NCBI GenBank assembly: GCA_965112735.1
Contig: OZ218953.1
Coordinates: 62,001-126,000, forward strand
Source of the DNA: Phaeosaccion multiseriatum
Taxonomy: Eukaryota > Ochrophyta, other classes
Length of the DNA stretch: 64,000 nt
Direction of reading: 5' to 3'
Shown here: in pieces, positions 44,861 to 57,339 of the stretch
Numbering within the stretch: the first letter of the stretch is position 1
How the letters are laid out: the number at the start of each line of letters is the position of its first letter
The notes under the pieces: generated by a model
The model's input: only the letters and a program-made list of their open reading frames with translations
Databases searched by the model: none
What the model was told of the DNA's origin: nothing
Program-made: the position numbers and the translations under genes

Positions 44861-46473
44861 TTCCACATGCGACTAAATAGCGTTGTATAGATAGCACCGT
44901 ATCTAGCGTTATAAATAGAAGATGTACCTATACAAGACAGGACATAGACAGCTTCTGCGGTGACCAGACCTCCCCCAAGGGAAAGGCGCCGCCGCAGTCC
45001 GACCCCGAGGGAGCATAGAGCCCCTGCCTCCGCATCCATCGCTCACTGCCTCTCCTCGTAGGCCCCTGTAGGCCCCTGTAGGCCCCTGCCATCGGAACTT
45101 GCGAGGGTACGCTTTGGGATCTGAAAACTGAGACTGAAACTGCGGCAGACTCATTAGCGATCCGGGCGCTCGAGGTCTAACACGGTGCAGCGTGAGTCCA
45201 TCTCCCCCTATCCTCCCCAGGGGCTGGAACCCGTCCAAACGTACGGAAGGCAACCCCTCAACCCCTTCCTCCACCGCTTGGGTCGAGCAGAGAGTCCAGC
45301 ACGTGCACGCGCACCACCCGTTGTTACCACGAGTGGGGAGGAGCGATGAGGGGGGGGCAACTCCTTCGCGCTGCACGAGCTGCATGCCCACCACCCACCT
45401 GTCCGATGCACAGCGGGACGGTCACATCGCCATCTGCGTCGCTCATCTCGTATTGATGCGCCAACTGCTGGGGTAAAGCAAGGCGCCAGGCACATTGGAA
45501 ACAAGCAAACATCCAGGCAGTATATGGATATTCTGACGCACACGGGTAAAGGGCAAAGCGCACCTAGCACTCTAAACTGACTGCCGCTTCCTTCCTTCCT
45601 TCCTTCCTTCCTTTTGGTAAGTCACATCGTCGCTCCTTAGTGCACAGACCTCACTCTGGTCCCTCACTCTGTTCCCTCACCCTCTTCCCTCGCCCTGTGT
45701 CGTCAATCTTCTTCAAGGTGTCCTTTTCCCCCCGCGATTACTGCAACTCGAGACCCCCAGAGTCATGGGTTTATGCCCAAACAGCCCGAAGTATGAGGAA
45801 GGGGCCAGGCTGTGCTTCTGCGCGTTGCTATCACTGTACTGCCTCCCAGCACGGTCGAGACAAATGTTATTGGCCTGGGAACGACTGCAGGGCGAGATTC
45901 GTCAGCGAAGGGCGAGGAATTGGGACCAAGGGCACAGGTATTTAGATTGCTCACAACTGGGAACAGAGGATGATAAGAGACAAGTTAGGTTTAGGCTGCG
46001 GTGCACAACCCTTCCCTTCATCCAGTCTGGAGTTGGGAGTCTCTGTTATGTTTTCTCTCTATCTCGGGCCAGAGCGTAGCCGAGACTAAGTACTGCCATA
46101 AGCCCAAACGCTATTGCTGAGTCTCTCATTGGAGAGTGTGTCAGAGGCACGAAGAGAAAGAGGAGAAAAGACGAGGAGGATATAGAATGGGGATAGAGGA
46201 GACAAGAGACAGGATAGAGCAGACAGGAGAGAGGAGGAGCAAGAAGAGAGGGAGAGGAGGGAGGAGAGACAGAAGAGAAAGAGGAGAGGGAGAGAAAGGG
46301 CGATCAATAATAAAAACAGGAGGGGACGAGAAAGTTTGAGGGAAAAGTAAAAAGTGAGCCAACAACTCGTCGCGGAAACTCTCTGCCGTTTCAGTTTGGT
46401 TGACGACTTTCGGCCGGCTTCAAAGGCAGGCACGATGCTGCCTCGGTAGCAAAGGAAGAAGCCGGGGTGCGTC
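44861..46473. other. Intergenic with an exon-like island and a TTCC run
   Basis: 1.6 kb without a supported gene. On the minus strand 45467-45399 is bounded by an acceptor (ctttaccccag) and a donor (CAG|GTGGGT) and reads QLAHQYEMSDADGDVTVPLC, so it may be an exon of an unrecognised or decayed gene, but no partner exon is convincing. A ttcc run lies at 45588-45613. A triplicated aggcccctgt lies at 45059-45087. A GA-rich stretch fills 46145-46305. Confidence 0.45.
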
Positions 46474-48483
46474 ATGGAGGGGGGGGTGAGACGGAGGAGA
46501 CCAAGTGGAGACTTACTGCCAAGCGAGAACAAAAGTAGGAGTGGTAAGAGAAGTCTAATGACGAGCAGCAGCGTGGTGAAAAGGGGGCCGTCAGAAGCAG
46601 CAGCAGCAGCAGCAGCAGCAGCATCAGGCCCGGCTGCTCAGCCTCCTGTAGCGACAGCCATGCTGGCCTTCGGGGAGTCCCTCTCCCGGTCTTCCTCGAA
46701 CAAGACGCTGTCGGATAGAGGAGGAGCAGCTGCAAGAGGAGTAGGCCACAACAAGTCCATAGAAAGTTGCAGTGATGAAGAAGACCACACAGAGGTGGGG
46801 GGCTATCGGGAGGGTGACACGTATGAGCGGCAGCGGGGGGAAGAGGACACATGGTCGGGAGACATGTCAGAAGGAAGCTCTGGGGAGGGAGATGGTGGTG
46901 CCGACAGCTTGAGCGAGGAAGCCGAAATGTTCGATTCGGAAACTGGGCAGGCGGCAGACCGTACGCGTGCTGCTCCTCCAGGCTCTTTCCCCGAGCCTAG
47001 GCGGAAGGATGAGAATGGAGTGGGGCGGGGGACGAGCGGCAGACGGAGACGGGCCGGAGGTGGACAGCAGGCCTCCCTGCGTAGACAAAGAGACTCTTCG
47101 AGGGGATTCAAGCAGGGTAGAGGGCAGGACCAGCACGGATGGCAAGTAAAGAAGCGAGAGCAAGAGCGACAGAGCCTTCCTCGCCGTTTCGGCGTCCGGC
47201 GGAGACAGCGCTCCGTGGTCCGACCTGGGGCGGATACATCTCAGGAACAGGAGGAGGAGGAGGAGGAGGAGGAGCAGGAGGAGCAGGGGGAGGGGCAGCA
47301 GGAGGAGGAGGATCAAGATTACAAGCAAGAGGAGCGGGGGGAGGAGGAGGAGCAGGAGGAGCAGGAGGAGCAGGAGGAGCAGGAGGAGCAGGAGCAGGAG
47401 CAGGAGCAGGAGGAGGAGGAGGAGGAGGCGGCGGAGGAGGAGGAAAGGGAGGAGGAAGAGCAGGAAGAGCTGGAAGAGCAGGAAGAGGATGAGATGGAAG
47501 GGGGGGGTGTAGGGGGGAGGAGGCAATTTGCCTCCAACTCCTCCTCTTGCTCGTCGTCACGCAGCAGAAGTAGTAGCAGCAGGCAAGAGCTCCAGCGGCG
47601 AGAAGAAGAGCTTCAGGTGAGCGGTGTGGGTGTAGTTTTGTCGATGCTTGTGTATGTGTGTGTGTATGTATGCTGCAAAGAAAGGACACATTTCTCTTAG
47701 AGTGCTTGTCTGCCCCTCCGCCAGGCCACGCAGCGAGAGGTGCAGGCCCAGATGGAGGAGCTGCGGCAGATGCACAAGCGCTTCATGGGGGAGGCAAGGC
47801 AAGACAGCCTCACCAGCGACTGGGACCATCCGGCGGTGAATGGAGCCCTTGCCAGTGCTCCCCTCTTCGATGTCCCCTCCCCCTCGCCTGAGAGTTGCCC
47901 CGCTCCGTGCGAACAGAGCACGTACGCCAGTGCGAATAGCGTTAAGATTAGCGTGCCCAGGCTGCTGGCAGAAGGGGCCTTTCTTCGCAAAATCCCGTTC
48001 CACCAGGCGGGCCGACCAAAGCGCCGATGGTTCATGCTCAAGCCGCTGCAAGCGTTGGGCACAGACAGCAAGGGGCGTCTCGCGCGGCGGGCGGAGAGCA
48101 GCAATAGCAGAGCAGTAGCGAGCAAGGGGGGCGGGCAGCAGCAGCGGGAGCAGCAGCAGCATGTCCTCATGGAGGCTTCCATGCCCCTGACACTTCTGTG
48201 GCTTGACCCCGAGAGGAGCCTGCGCCGCAGCCCCCCGAGAGAACTCCCCTTGTCGGAGGTGTCGCAAGTGCTCGCGGGGCACAAGACGGCGGCCTTCTGG
48301 AAGCAGGCGGGGGCGGGCGGGGGGGCGGCCGTCCTTCCTCCTGCGGTGCTTTGCTTCAGCCTCGTGGCCGGGGAGCGCACGCTTGATCTTGCCGCCGACA
48401 GCGACTTGTCCAGCGCCACGTGGCTTGAGGCGCTGCGGGCCTTGGTGTCCTTCGAGCACACGGGTGAAATAGCGCGGCTCCAC

Positions 48484-48518
<35 letters not shown>

Positions 48519-50847
48519 GCGGCGACGGCAGCAGTTAGTGATACAGAAGCAGCAGTGCATCGGAAAGGTCCGTCCATCGAGCTCGGGGGGACTCCCAAAG
48601 GCCCGTCAGCAGCAGCAGCAGCAGCCCGAGGTGTGGCGCCAGCAGCTCTTCATGTCGGTCCGTCAGGGCTCCCTCCCCGCACTGCAGCGGCTGTTGGCCT
48701 CGGGCTGCCCCATCGACCTCATGGAAGCAGGCACTGGCGACACGGCCCTCCTCGCTGCCTGCCGCCAGGGACACGCCAAGCTTGTGCAGCTCTGCCTCGA
48801 GGCGGGGGCAAAGAACGACCCCCACCCACACTTCGGACAGACAGCGCTACAGGTGGCGGTGGCGGCCAATCAGCTCCACTGCACGCGCATCCTGCTCGAG
48901 ACGGCGGCACCCTCCAAGGCCGACGGTGTCATTGCCAACCACGAGGATCCCAACAAGGAGGCGCCCCTGCACACCGCCGCCAGGAAGGGCTACAGGGACA
49001 TTGTGGAGCTGCTGCTCAAGCACGGGGCCAACATGCACCTGCTCGACAAGCACGGACACACGTGCCTACACGCCGCCAGCAAGGCCGGTGAGTACGGCTG
49101 TGGAGAGGATTCAGTTTATATCTATTAGGAGGACAGCAACACTTACACTACACACGCACGTTTCTTGACCCCCCTCCTGTTGCCCAGGCCACCGCCCCAT
49201 CCTGGCCTTCCTGCTGGACGCGGGCGGCGACGTGTTGCTCGAGGAGGCGGACAACTTGGGCAACAGGCCCCTCCACCACGCCGTGAGGGCAGGCCACAGA
49301 GACGCAGCGCGCTTCCTTCTGGAGACCGCAGCCAAGCCCGACGCCGCCAACTACGAGGGGGATACTCCCTACTCGCTCGCCCTCAAGAGCAAGGCGTGTC
49401 AGGGGAGCGAGGGTCAGGCCATGCTCCAGGCCATGCTGCAGCTCATTCTCGAGTACGACCCTCATGCCGAGGCCAACGCGACCAAGGCAGCGCTAGCGGC
49501 CAGAGGTCAAGGGGGCGGCAGAAGGGGCAGCAGCGGCGGCGGCGGCGGGGGGGGCGAGGGGGGCGAGGGGGGCGGGGGGGGCAATAGCGGGGGGCTGCTC
49601 CTGCCCCGACCCAAACACGCTCCTTCACCGTGCGCGTCGCCGCTGAGCCGCAGCAGCAGCAGCAGCAGCGGGGGGGCGGCAAGCGCAAGTGGGGGGGCTG
49701 CACGCCTCGAGGGGCACGACGGGCGACAGTGGAGCACAACCAGGGACTTGGGCAGGGGCAGGGACAGAGACCACACGTCTCTTTCCATAGGCCTCAGAGG
49801 CCTCAGGGGCACTCCAACTGCTCCTCCCTGCTCGGGCGGTAGCGGGGGCAGCCACACCGCGCGCTCGTCCTCCTCCTCGTCCTCTTCCTCTTCCTCCTCC
49901 TCCTTCTTTTCCCCGCAGCAGGAACGGTATCAACAGCAGCAGCAGTTGGTGATACAGCAGCAGCAGCAGTCGAGTCTCTTTGACGGCCTCGATGTGTACG
50001 TGGTCGGGGGCCGGCAGCCCTTGGGCAGTGGCGGGGGGCAGGGCAGGGCAGCCAAGGGACGCGACCTCGCCCACGAGTACGACACCACTGACACCACGTG
50101 CTCGGCCACAGACAGTGGCAGCCTCACGGACAGAACGGACAGAACGGACAGCCTCACACCCGACGACAGCGACTCAAGGGCAAGGGGGGGCTTCTTCCAC
50201 TCCCTCCCTCTCCCCCTCCCCAGCGCCAGGGACCAGGCCAGAATGATGCACTTCCCCACCTACCCCACAGAGGAGTACCCCGCAGAGGAGGCAGGGAAGG
50301 GGGCGGTGTCGCCTGCCGGAGGAGGGGGACGAGTGGAGGCGTGGGGTAGCTCCAGCCTCGAGGGGCTCGAGCACGCCAAGCTGGAAACACAGGGCCCGCA
50401 CGAGGAGGAGGAGGAGGAGGAGGAGGAGGAGGAGGAGCCCCAGACCTTCCTTTGGCCCCGCCACGAAGGGGCAGAGCCCTCGCTGTGGTACATTTGCTTC
50501 GACGGAGAGGGCTACCCGTACTACCTGTGCTACCAACACGAGGGGCACGACTCACAGGTGGCGCACTCGCAGTGGGAGGACCCCAGGGAGGACCCCGACG
50601 AGTACGATGAACACGGCTATCGAAGGCACCGGGATAGCTCTCAGCAGATACAGCAGGGGGGGGGGAAGGAGGAGAAGGAGGAGGAGCAGGGGGAGGGGGG
50701 ATGGCGAGAGGGGGAGCAGGAGGAGCAAGAGGAGCAAGAGGAACAGGAAGCAAGCAGCAGTTTGAGGTTTACTCCGACGGCCGTGCCGATCGCCATCAAG
50801 GTCCACAAACTCGAAGTAGCGGCCCCTTGTAGCGGCGGTTCCACCGT

Positions 50848-50886
<39 letters not shown>

Positions 50887-50923
50887 GACCTCCAAGCCCC
50901 CGCCGCCGCATTGTAAGGCCTAA
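46474..50923 (+). CDS. PH-domain and ankyrin-repeat protein, 1,413 aa
   Basis: Exons 46474-47616, 47725-49087 and 49188-50923 give 1,413 residues. Exon 1 (1-381) is disordered and has a long Glu/Gln-rich run, then a coiled coil (QELQRREEELQATQREVQAQ after splicing). A PH domain spans about 461-627: GAFLRKIPFHQAGRPKRRWF, LTLLWLDPE, and a closing helix SSATWLEALRALV. A polyQ insert follows. About 684-906 contain five or six ankyrin repeats (GDTALLAACRQGHAKLVQLC, APLHTAARKGYRDIVELLLK). Near 1,269-1,300 WYICFDGEGYPYYLCYQ with a later SQWEDP resembles a stretched WW domain. It would link a phosphoinositide membrane to protein partners, as ankyrin adaptors do; the specific role is unknown. Two 15-bp motif copies lie in its exons. 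Confidence 0.8.
48533..48547 (+). repeat. Copy of the 15-bp dispersed motif (ankyrin gene)
   Basis: agttagtgatacaga (two bases off the consensus) within a CAG-rich stretch, encoding QQLVIQKQQ. A second, exact copy lies at 49944-49958 in the same gene and reads QQLVIQQQQ, the same frame as at 7103 in the unrelated HECT gene. Confidence 0.8.
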
Positions 50924-51051
50924 GGAGAGGCCCCTTGTCGCGGCGTCCGCTCCCGAGAGCTCAACAGCGGTCAGAGGGCAAGAGCAGAGCCAAGCCTTGG
51001 CCTGAAGCTACAGACGCACGCACACCCTTTCATTTTAAAATTAGAAATGAC

Positions 51052-53618
51052 TCATGACTCACTTTTGTCACTCCTCAGGCACTTGGTATTGTCGCTGTCC
51101 CACTCTTCCATCAGCGCCTTGGTGCTGTACCTCCTCTCCTTGTAAGCCGCGTCTGCACCAACGCGCCTCGCCACGAACTCCGCCCTGGACTTGGAGCGGT
51201 AGTGCCGTACATACACCGAAGACTCGCTGCGCCACGGGTACGGACACGCCAGGTTGTGACTGGCAGGGGCAGGGAGGGGCAGGGAGGGGCAGGGAGGGGC
51301 AAAGCACCACAGACCTTGTCAGCTTCGTCAGTTTCGTCAGTTTCGTCAGTTTCGTCAGCTTCGTCAGCCGCCACCTCGGAGGCAGGAGGAGTAGCAACAC
51401 GTGTGCAGTCAGTCCGCCTCTTGCAAGAGAGGGGCCCTCCGTCTCACCTCACCTGTACTGCACAGCGAGGTCTTGGTGATTGAAGAGGAGGAAGTGCGGC
51501 CCGATCTTGCGCAGCGTCACCGCCACTTGCGGCCGGAAGAGCGGCTTCTGCATGTGGATCCGCTCGGGGCCCATGTCTACCCTATCCAGGTATGTGTCCC
51601 GCACGGAGTAGCCGGGGGGGGGCGCAGAGAAGAGGTCCCTCTTGCAGAAGCCCACCCACCTCAAGCAGTGCACGGGGCGAGAGGCCATGGAGCTGGAGGA
51701 GCCCCCTTCGGCCTCGCCCCTGCCCGCCACCAGCAGGGCCCGCAGGAGGGGGGGGGGGGGCAGCTCTCGCTCCTGCTCCTCCTCCTGCGCGGTGAAGATG
51801 TACTCGTCGACATCGATGAATCCGATCCACTCCGCCAAGTGTCTGTGGCGCTGCAGGCAGTCGTTCAGCGCCTGTGTCTGCGCACCGGCATGGGGCCAAG
51901 GCACCACCGTCACGGCCCCAAGGGCACGAAACTCGGCAAGGACCGCGGCCGCCAGCTGTGAATCGGAGTCAGAGGCGCCGCCGTTGTCGTACACAAAGAA
52001 GTGCCCCACTCCGAGCTTGAGGTGGTGCTCAAGCCACTCACGCAGGTACGGCCCCTCGTGACGGACCATAGTGCAAAAGGCCACGGAGTGAGGGGGGAGG
52101 CGCAGCAGCGGAGAAAGCGCCGCAGAGGGACCCCAGGGGGGCGGGGGGGGCGGTGCTTCGAAGCGTGCCATCATCACGCTCAGGAAGTGCACCGCCCGCG
52201 GGGCTGCGGGGAAATATCTAAAGTCAATGAAATCGCCCGACACTCTCTGCCCGCCCGACGAGAGAGACAGCGTGCCTTGCGCCCCCGGGGGGACGCCTTG
52301 CATGGCGCACAGGGCCATACTCCACGACAGCCAGTAGCCCGGCCTCGACAAGGTGGAGGGGGAGGAGGGGGAAGGGGCGTAGTCGAAGTGGCACCTTAGC
52401 GGGGCATTGCTCTTGTTCGTCTGAGGCGTGCCCAGCCCCGAGCTGATGACAACAACGAAGGGCGGCACAGAGGGCACGGAGGGGGGGAGCGCCCCGGAGT
52501 CAAGCACGAGCTGCGGCGTGAGCACACTGGTAATGATGGGCCCCGCTCCCCCCCTGCCCGTTTGCTGCCCCCCTTGCTGCCCCCCTTGCTGCCCCTCTTC
52601 GAGCAGCGCCAGGGGCTCCGCCATGGCCGGCGTGATGGGCCACTGCGTCAAGCCCTCCGCCCGCAGAAGCTCCAGCCACACCGCGGAAGAAGAAGCCGCC
52701 ACCCCCCTCCAAGACGCCCCCCAGTCTTCGGTGCGGAGACGAGTCTGCTCCTCCGCGTCCGCGGTGCGCAGCAGCAGCAGCAGCTCGTCCCCCCCTCGCC
52801 CCGATGTCCTCCACGAGCCGAGGAGGGGAGGGCGGTTCCCCTGCTGTCCTCTCCCCGGCCCCGCCTCGACAAGCCCCCCTTGGTGTTCAAGCGCCCCTGG
52901 GTGTTCAAGAATCACGTCCACCTCCCCTTGCGCTAAGTGCAGCCGATACACGCACCCAGGAAACGCAAATCCCAGGGGGTCCCGCGCAAACAAGATCTCT
53001 TGGGGGCCCCCCGCGAGGGAGTGTTCGCTGACCAGTTTCAGTGTAGCGGCATCTGCATTTGCCGTGCCTCTCCACCCTGCGCACCCTGCCGCTCCTTCCA
53101 CGAAGGACGAGAAAATCAAACTGCTGCTCGTCCTGGTGCCACTACCCTCTTGCCCTTGCCCCTCGGTGCTCCACACACAGCGCTCCGAGGCCGGCGACTC
53201 CTCCAGCTCCGACTCGAGCTCGGACAAAGCCCCCAACCCCAACACCCGCACCACCCCGTCCTCTCGCAGATGCAAGAGGCCCGTCGGAAGAGGGTGCTGC
53301 TGCGGCAGGTGCTGCTGCTCGCCCCGCTCCTGGGCTGTGACGCTGTGCACATATACCCCTGCTGCTGTCCTGCTGTTGCTGCTGGGGGGTCGAGCGAACA
53401 AGCCATCACCTTTGGCAGATTTCGAGGAGGAAGCAGCAGGCTTGAGAAGGGGCAAAATACGCGGGAGAGTGGGGCGGACACCTCTAACCTGCTGCCCTTG
53501 GAGCTGTAGGCGACGGTCTTGGCGCGGACACCACTTGCGTGAGAGCGTGCCAGTTAAGAAGGGCTAAGCCGACGGCAAGCACCAGCACCGCGCAAAAACT
53601 CCGCGCCAGCAGTGGCAT
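51052..53618 (-). CDS. Type II membrane glycosyltransferase, GT92 (DUF23) family, 759 aa
   Basis: Exons 53618-53535, 53440-51453 and 51259-51052 give 759 residues. Residues about 8-26 (FCAVLVLAVGLALLNWHAL) are a single signal-anchor, typical of Golgi type II enzymes. A poorly conserved stem of about 450 residues follows. The catalytic domain starts near residue 485 (FCTMVRHEGPYLREWLEHHL, then GVGHFFVYDNGG) and has the metal-binding DxD in FIDVDEYIF near 568. The final exon supplies RHYRSKSRAEFVARR, the C-terminal GT92 block. Characterised GT92 enzymes add galactose in a beta linkage (GALT-1 on N-glycan core fucose; plant GALS on pectic galactan); which acceptor is used here is unknown. The first intron (donor CAA|GTGGTG, acceptor ttctcaag) is the only in-phase solution but has weak sites. 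Confidence 0.82.
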
Positions 53619-53985
53619 TGGAGTGCCTAAGCCGCGCCCAAGCAGGAGGAGAGAAGCACCAGAAGTTTGAGAAGGGAAAGGCCCCTGACCCAACCTTCCC
53701 ACACACCCCTCATGGAGGCAGGGGATGGCAGGGAGTGGGTGAGACCGAAAGGGGACATACCATTTGTGAATGATACTACCAACAGCGAAGGCACGGAATG
53801 CCCCTGACACTGTGTAGTGTCCAGAAGGCACGGAATGTCTTGCCCCTGGGCGCTACAGTCTACGAGGGAAAGCAAGGACGATGGTCAGCAGTAGCCTGGT
53901 CGAGACAGTCGTCGCAGCGAGGAAATCCAAAGGCGATACGATCGTATCAATAGCAACATCACGGATCGGTGGAATCTAGAGAAGG
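53619..53985. promoter_or_regulatory. Shared upstream region of GT92 and tomosyn-like genes
   Basis: 367 bp between divergent start codons. It contains a short direct repeat (cggaatgcccctgacac and cggaatgtcttgcccctg, near 53794 and 53831). No known promoter element is recognised. Confidence 0.4.
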
Positions 53986-54212
53986 ATGGAAGCACCATCG
54001 CCTTGCTCTTCTGCTTTACGCCATGACATATTTTTGGCCGCGGAGGTCAGTGGCGACAGCTCCGCGTCAAACTCGCCAGCAGGGCCCGACCGGCACTTTC
54101 GTGACTGGGATGCAGCCCAACCCCATGGAGGGCCAGGTGCGTCTTTTCCAGCCAGACTTTCCCTCACCACTCCTCCTGCTGCTGCTCCTCCTCGTTCTGC
54201 TGCTGCTGCTGC

Positions 54213-54246
<34 letters not shown>

Positions 54247-55013
54247 ACTTCGTCTGCTGCTCCCTAACTACTGTTCTTTTCCTCTCGCCCCCTCGTCGCT
54301 CCCCTCCTCCTCCTCCTCCTTTCCCCCGTGTTCTATACTGACTCTCCCCTTCTCCTTTTCCCCGTGTTCTGTACTTACTCTCCCCTTCTCCTTTCCCCCG
54401 TGTTCTATCCTGACTCTCCCCTCCTCCTTCTCCACACCGTCGCCACATCAGGTGGGTTCAGGCAATCGCCTCTGAGCATCGCAGCAGCAGAGAAAGATGT
54501 GGAGAAGGCCAAGCGGGAGCGGCAGCTGTTGCGCGAAGAGGAGAACAACAGACGCGCGGGGCAGCGACCGCTGTGCTTCGGCCACCACGGCCTGCCCACA
54601 GACGTGTGCGCACTTGCTTACGAAGAGGAGCACGGCCTTGTGGCAGTGGCGAGCAGCGCAGGTACAGTACGTTCACATGTCTTTGATTTGGCTGTGCCCC
54701 TCCCCACCCACACCACCTTTCGCCCCTCCCCACCCCCCGTCACCGCCTCAAGGCCTTGTCAAAGTCTTCGGGGGGCCCGGCGTGGAGGTGGTGCTCCAGA
54801 GAGGCTCTTCTGCTGCCGCCAACGAGGCGCTGCTTGTGTGCAACAAGGGCCGCTACGCCTCTGCCCAAGGGGGCTCTCCACACGGCGCCCCCTTCTTCCT
54901 TAGCTTTGCCTGTGGTGGGACTGTGCTGGTGGGGGCATCCAGAGAGGGGACAGTGTGGGTTTGGGATCTCGTCAGCCGGAAGCTCAAGGGATTTGTTCAA
55001 GGCACGGTTTGGG

Positions 55014-55049
<36 letters not shown>

Positions 55050-55575
55050 AACACGATGGCGACGACAATGAGGAAGAGGAAGAGGAGGAGGAGGAGGAGG
55101 AGGAGGAGGAGCAGGAGGAGGAGGGGGCTCCGCAGTTCACTGCAGCGGCACTGCCCTCTCAAGGGGACGGAAACCACTTGTACCTCGGGGGCAGGGACGG
55201 GGGCGTCAAGGTGGTGAGGGTACGTGTCAAGAGCGGCTTGTCAAGAGGAAGTCCTCTTTCGCCCAACGCATACTAAACGTGCACCACCCCCGCCCCGTAC
55301 CCCCCTACCACACTCCACCCCACCACGGAACAATGGCAACACCTTTGAAGGTGCTCCCTCCGGAGATGTGCAGCGCTCGAGGATACACAGTCACTCAAGA
55401 GCAGGTGCTGGGGGCAGGGGGGCAGGGAGGGGGGCGGGGCAAGGCCACCGACAAGCACACACACACACACACAAACACCGGCGATGACGGAACTGAAACT
55501 GAAACTGGGCTCTTGAGGTCGTGCAGACAGATCAGCGCCATGGCTATGCGGCCCTGCAGCGGTACAGTGGCGGCC

Positions 55576-55610
<35 letters not shown>

Positions 55611-57307
55611 AAGAGGAGGAGCAGGAGCAGGAGCAGCAGGGGGAGGAGCGGGAGGAGCAGGAGGAGGAGGAAGAAGGGGGGGGGGGGAGATTATCATCTC
55701 CTCATTGGATACGCAGACGGGAGAATCGGACTGTGGGACGTGGCCAAGAGGTGCAGGAAGGGGGGCCTTGACGCAAGCAAGGCGCTGCAGGTGCGTGGCG
55801 TCGAGAGGGGGGGAGGGGGGGGGGCATGTGTGCTTGCTTCGCTTCTTACCATCGGCGGTTCTCGTCTTTCCTCCAGAGCTTGACGCAGAATGGACAAGCT
55901 CACTCAAGCCCAAGCTCAAGCAAAAGACTCAACTGCCTGGCCTGGCACCCCGATGGGGACTTTTTCGCGGCAGGCTTTGAGAGCGGAGCCGTGGCGCTGT
56001 TCAGCTTAGCCGACGTATTGCAGGTCAAGTCCAAAGGGAGAGGAAAGCAGAGGAGGAGAGAGGAGGGGAAAGGAAGGAGAGAGTGGAGGGGAGAGGAGAG
56101 GAGAGGCACCTGGTCGCCTGCCACGCCCGCCCGGGCCTTTGCATGACAATCCGCTCTTTTCCGACCTCTCTCGTTGCAGGGCTCCTCTGCTAAGGCCGCC
56201 CCCCGAGCTACAGCCTCAGCCTCCCCAGCCTGTGTCAAATGGATCCCCTGCGCTGACCCCTCCGTGCAGCCCGACAGCGACGAGTGCATCATTCGGACGC
56301 CGGTGACTGCCGTGGAGTGGGTGAGTCGGCAGCTGACGCCTCCCTCCCATCAGCCCCTGGGGGGGGGCGTACGGGTGTGCTTGCTTGTGGTCATGGGGGG
56401 GGCGCTCATCGACGAGACGGAGGGCAAAGATTCCCTCAGCATGTTCGTGCACCCCGCGGTCAAGGGCCGCCCCGCTGCGGAGGGCAGACCAGTCTCAGGG
56501 CCAGCCTCAGGGCCAGCCTCAGGGTCAGGGTCAGGGCATATGGACATGACCTTCGTGGCAAGCTCGGCAGGAATCGCCAAGCCCCCCTCGGAGGCGGCAA
56601 CGGGCATCATGGCGGCGGTGGGCTGCAGAGGGGTGGGGGGTGGGGTCCACAGGGGGCTGGACCTTAGCCATGAGGGGGACAACGCACTGCTCCAAGCCCT
56701 GTCCGTCACGGCCCTGGCAGTGGTGCGAGGGGGCCTTCGACTCGGAGGGGGGCAAGAGGCACGCTCAACAGTGCACTCGACAGTGCTGGCCGTGGACATG
56801 AGGCCATCGTGGGGGCCCTTGTTTGAGCCCTGCTTGTCCTTGCCTCGTCCCTCCCCCCCCTTGGGCCTGCCCCACCACTTATCCTCCTTCGCGGGCATCA
56901 CTTGCGTGTGCAGCGCGGCGCCGCAGCCCTCCATCGCTGTCATGATGGCCGTCTCACAGGCACTGGCGTGCGGCCCGGGCAGCGACAAGTCCTACGATCA
57001 CATGGAGGGGGGGGGCGGCACAGCCAGCGGCAAGTGGTGCTCGGGAGGCTTCATGAGCTGGGATGAGGGGGTGCCCTTCAAGTACAGAGATGAGACGCAG
57101 TGCTCCAGCACACTCGTCGTCATGGGGCATTCCGACGGAAGGCTCACTTTCTGGGACGGGGCCGCCCCCACCACCGCACAGCAGGATGGAGCCGAGGAGG
57201 AGCAGGAGGTGAGGGGAGCACAGGAGGGGAGGGTGGGGCCAGGAAGGGCTTTACGTCACTCTCACACACTCACACACATGCTCCCTCAGGTGCAGGGGGA
57301 GGCACAT

Positions 57308-57339
<32 letters not shown>

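Noticed and set aside
56311-56360. A 33-nt intron after TAVEW in the tomosyn-like gene
   Set aside because: GT and AG ends exist but it is shorter than any other intron here, and the continuous frame reads sensibly.
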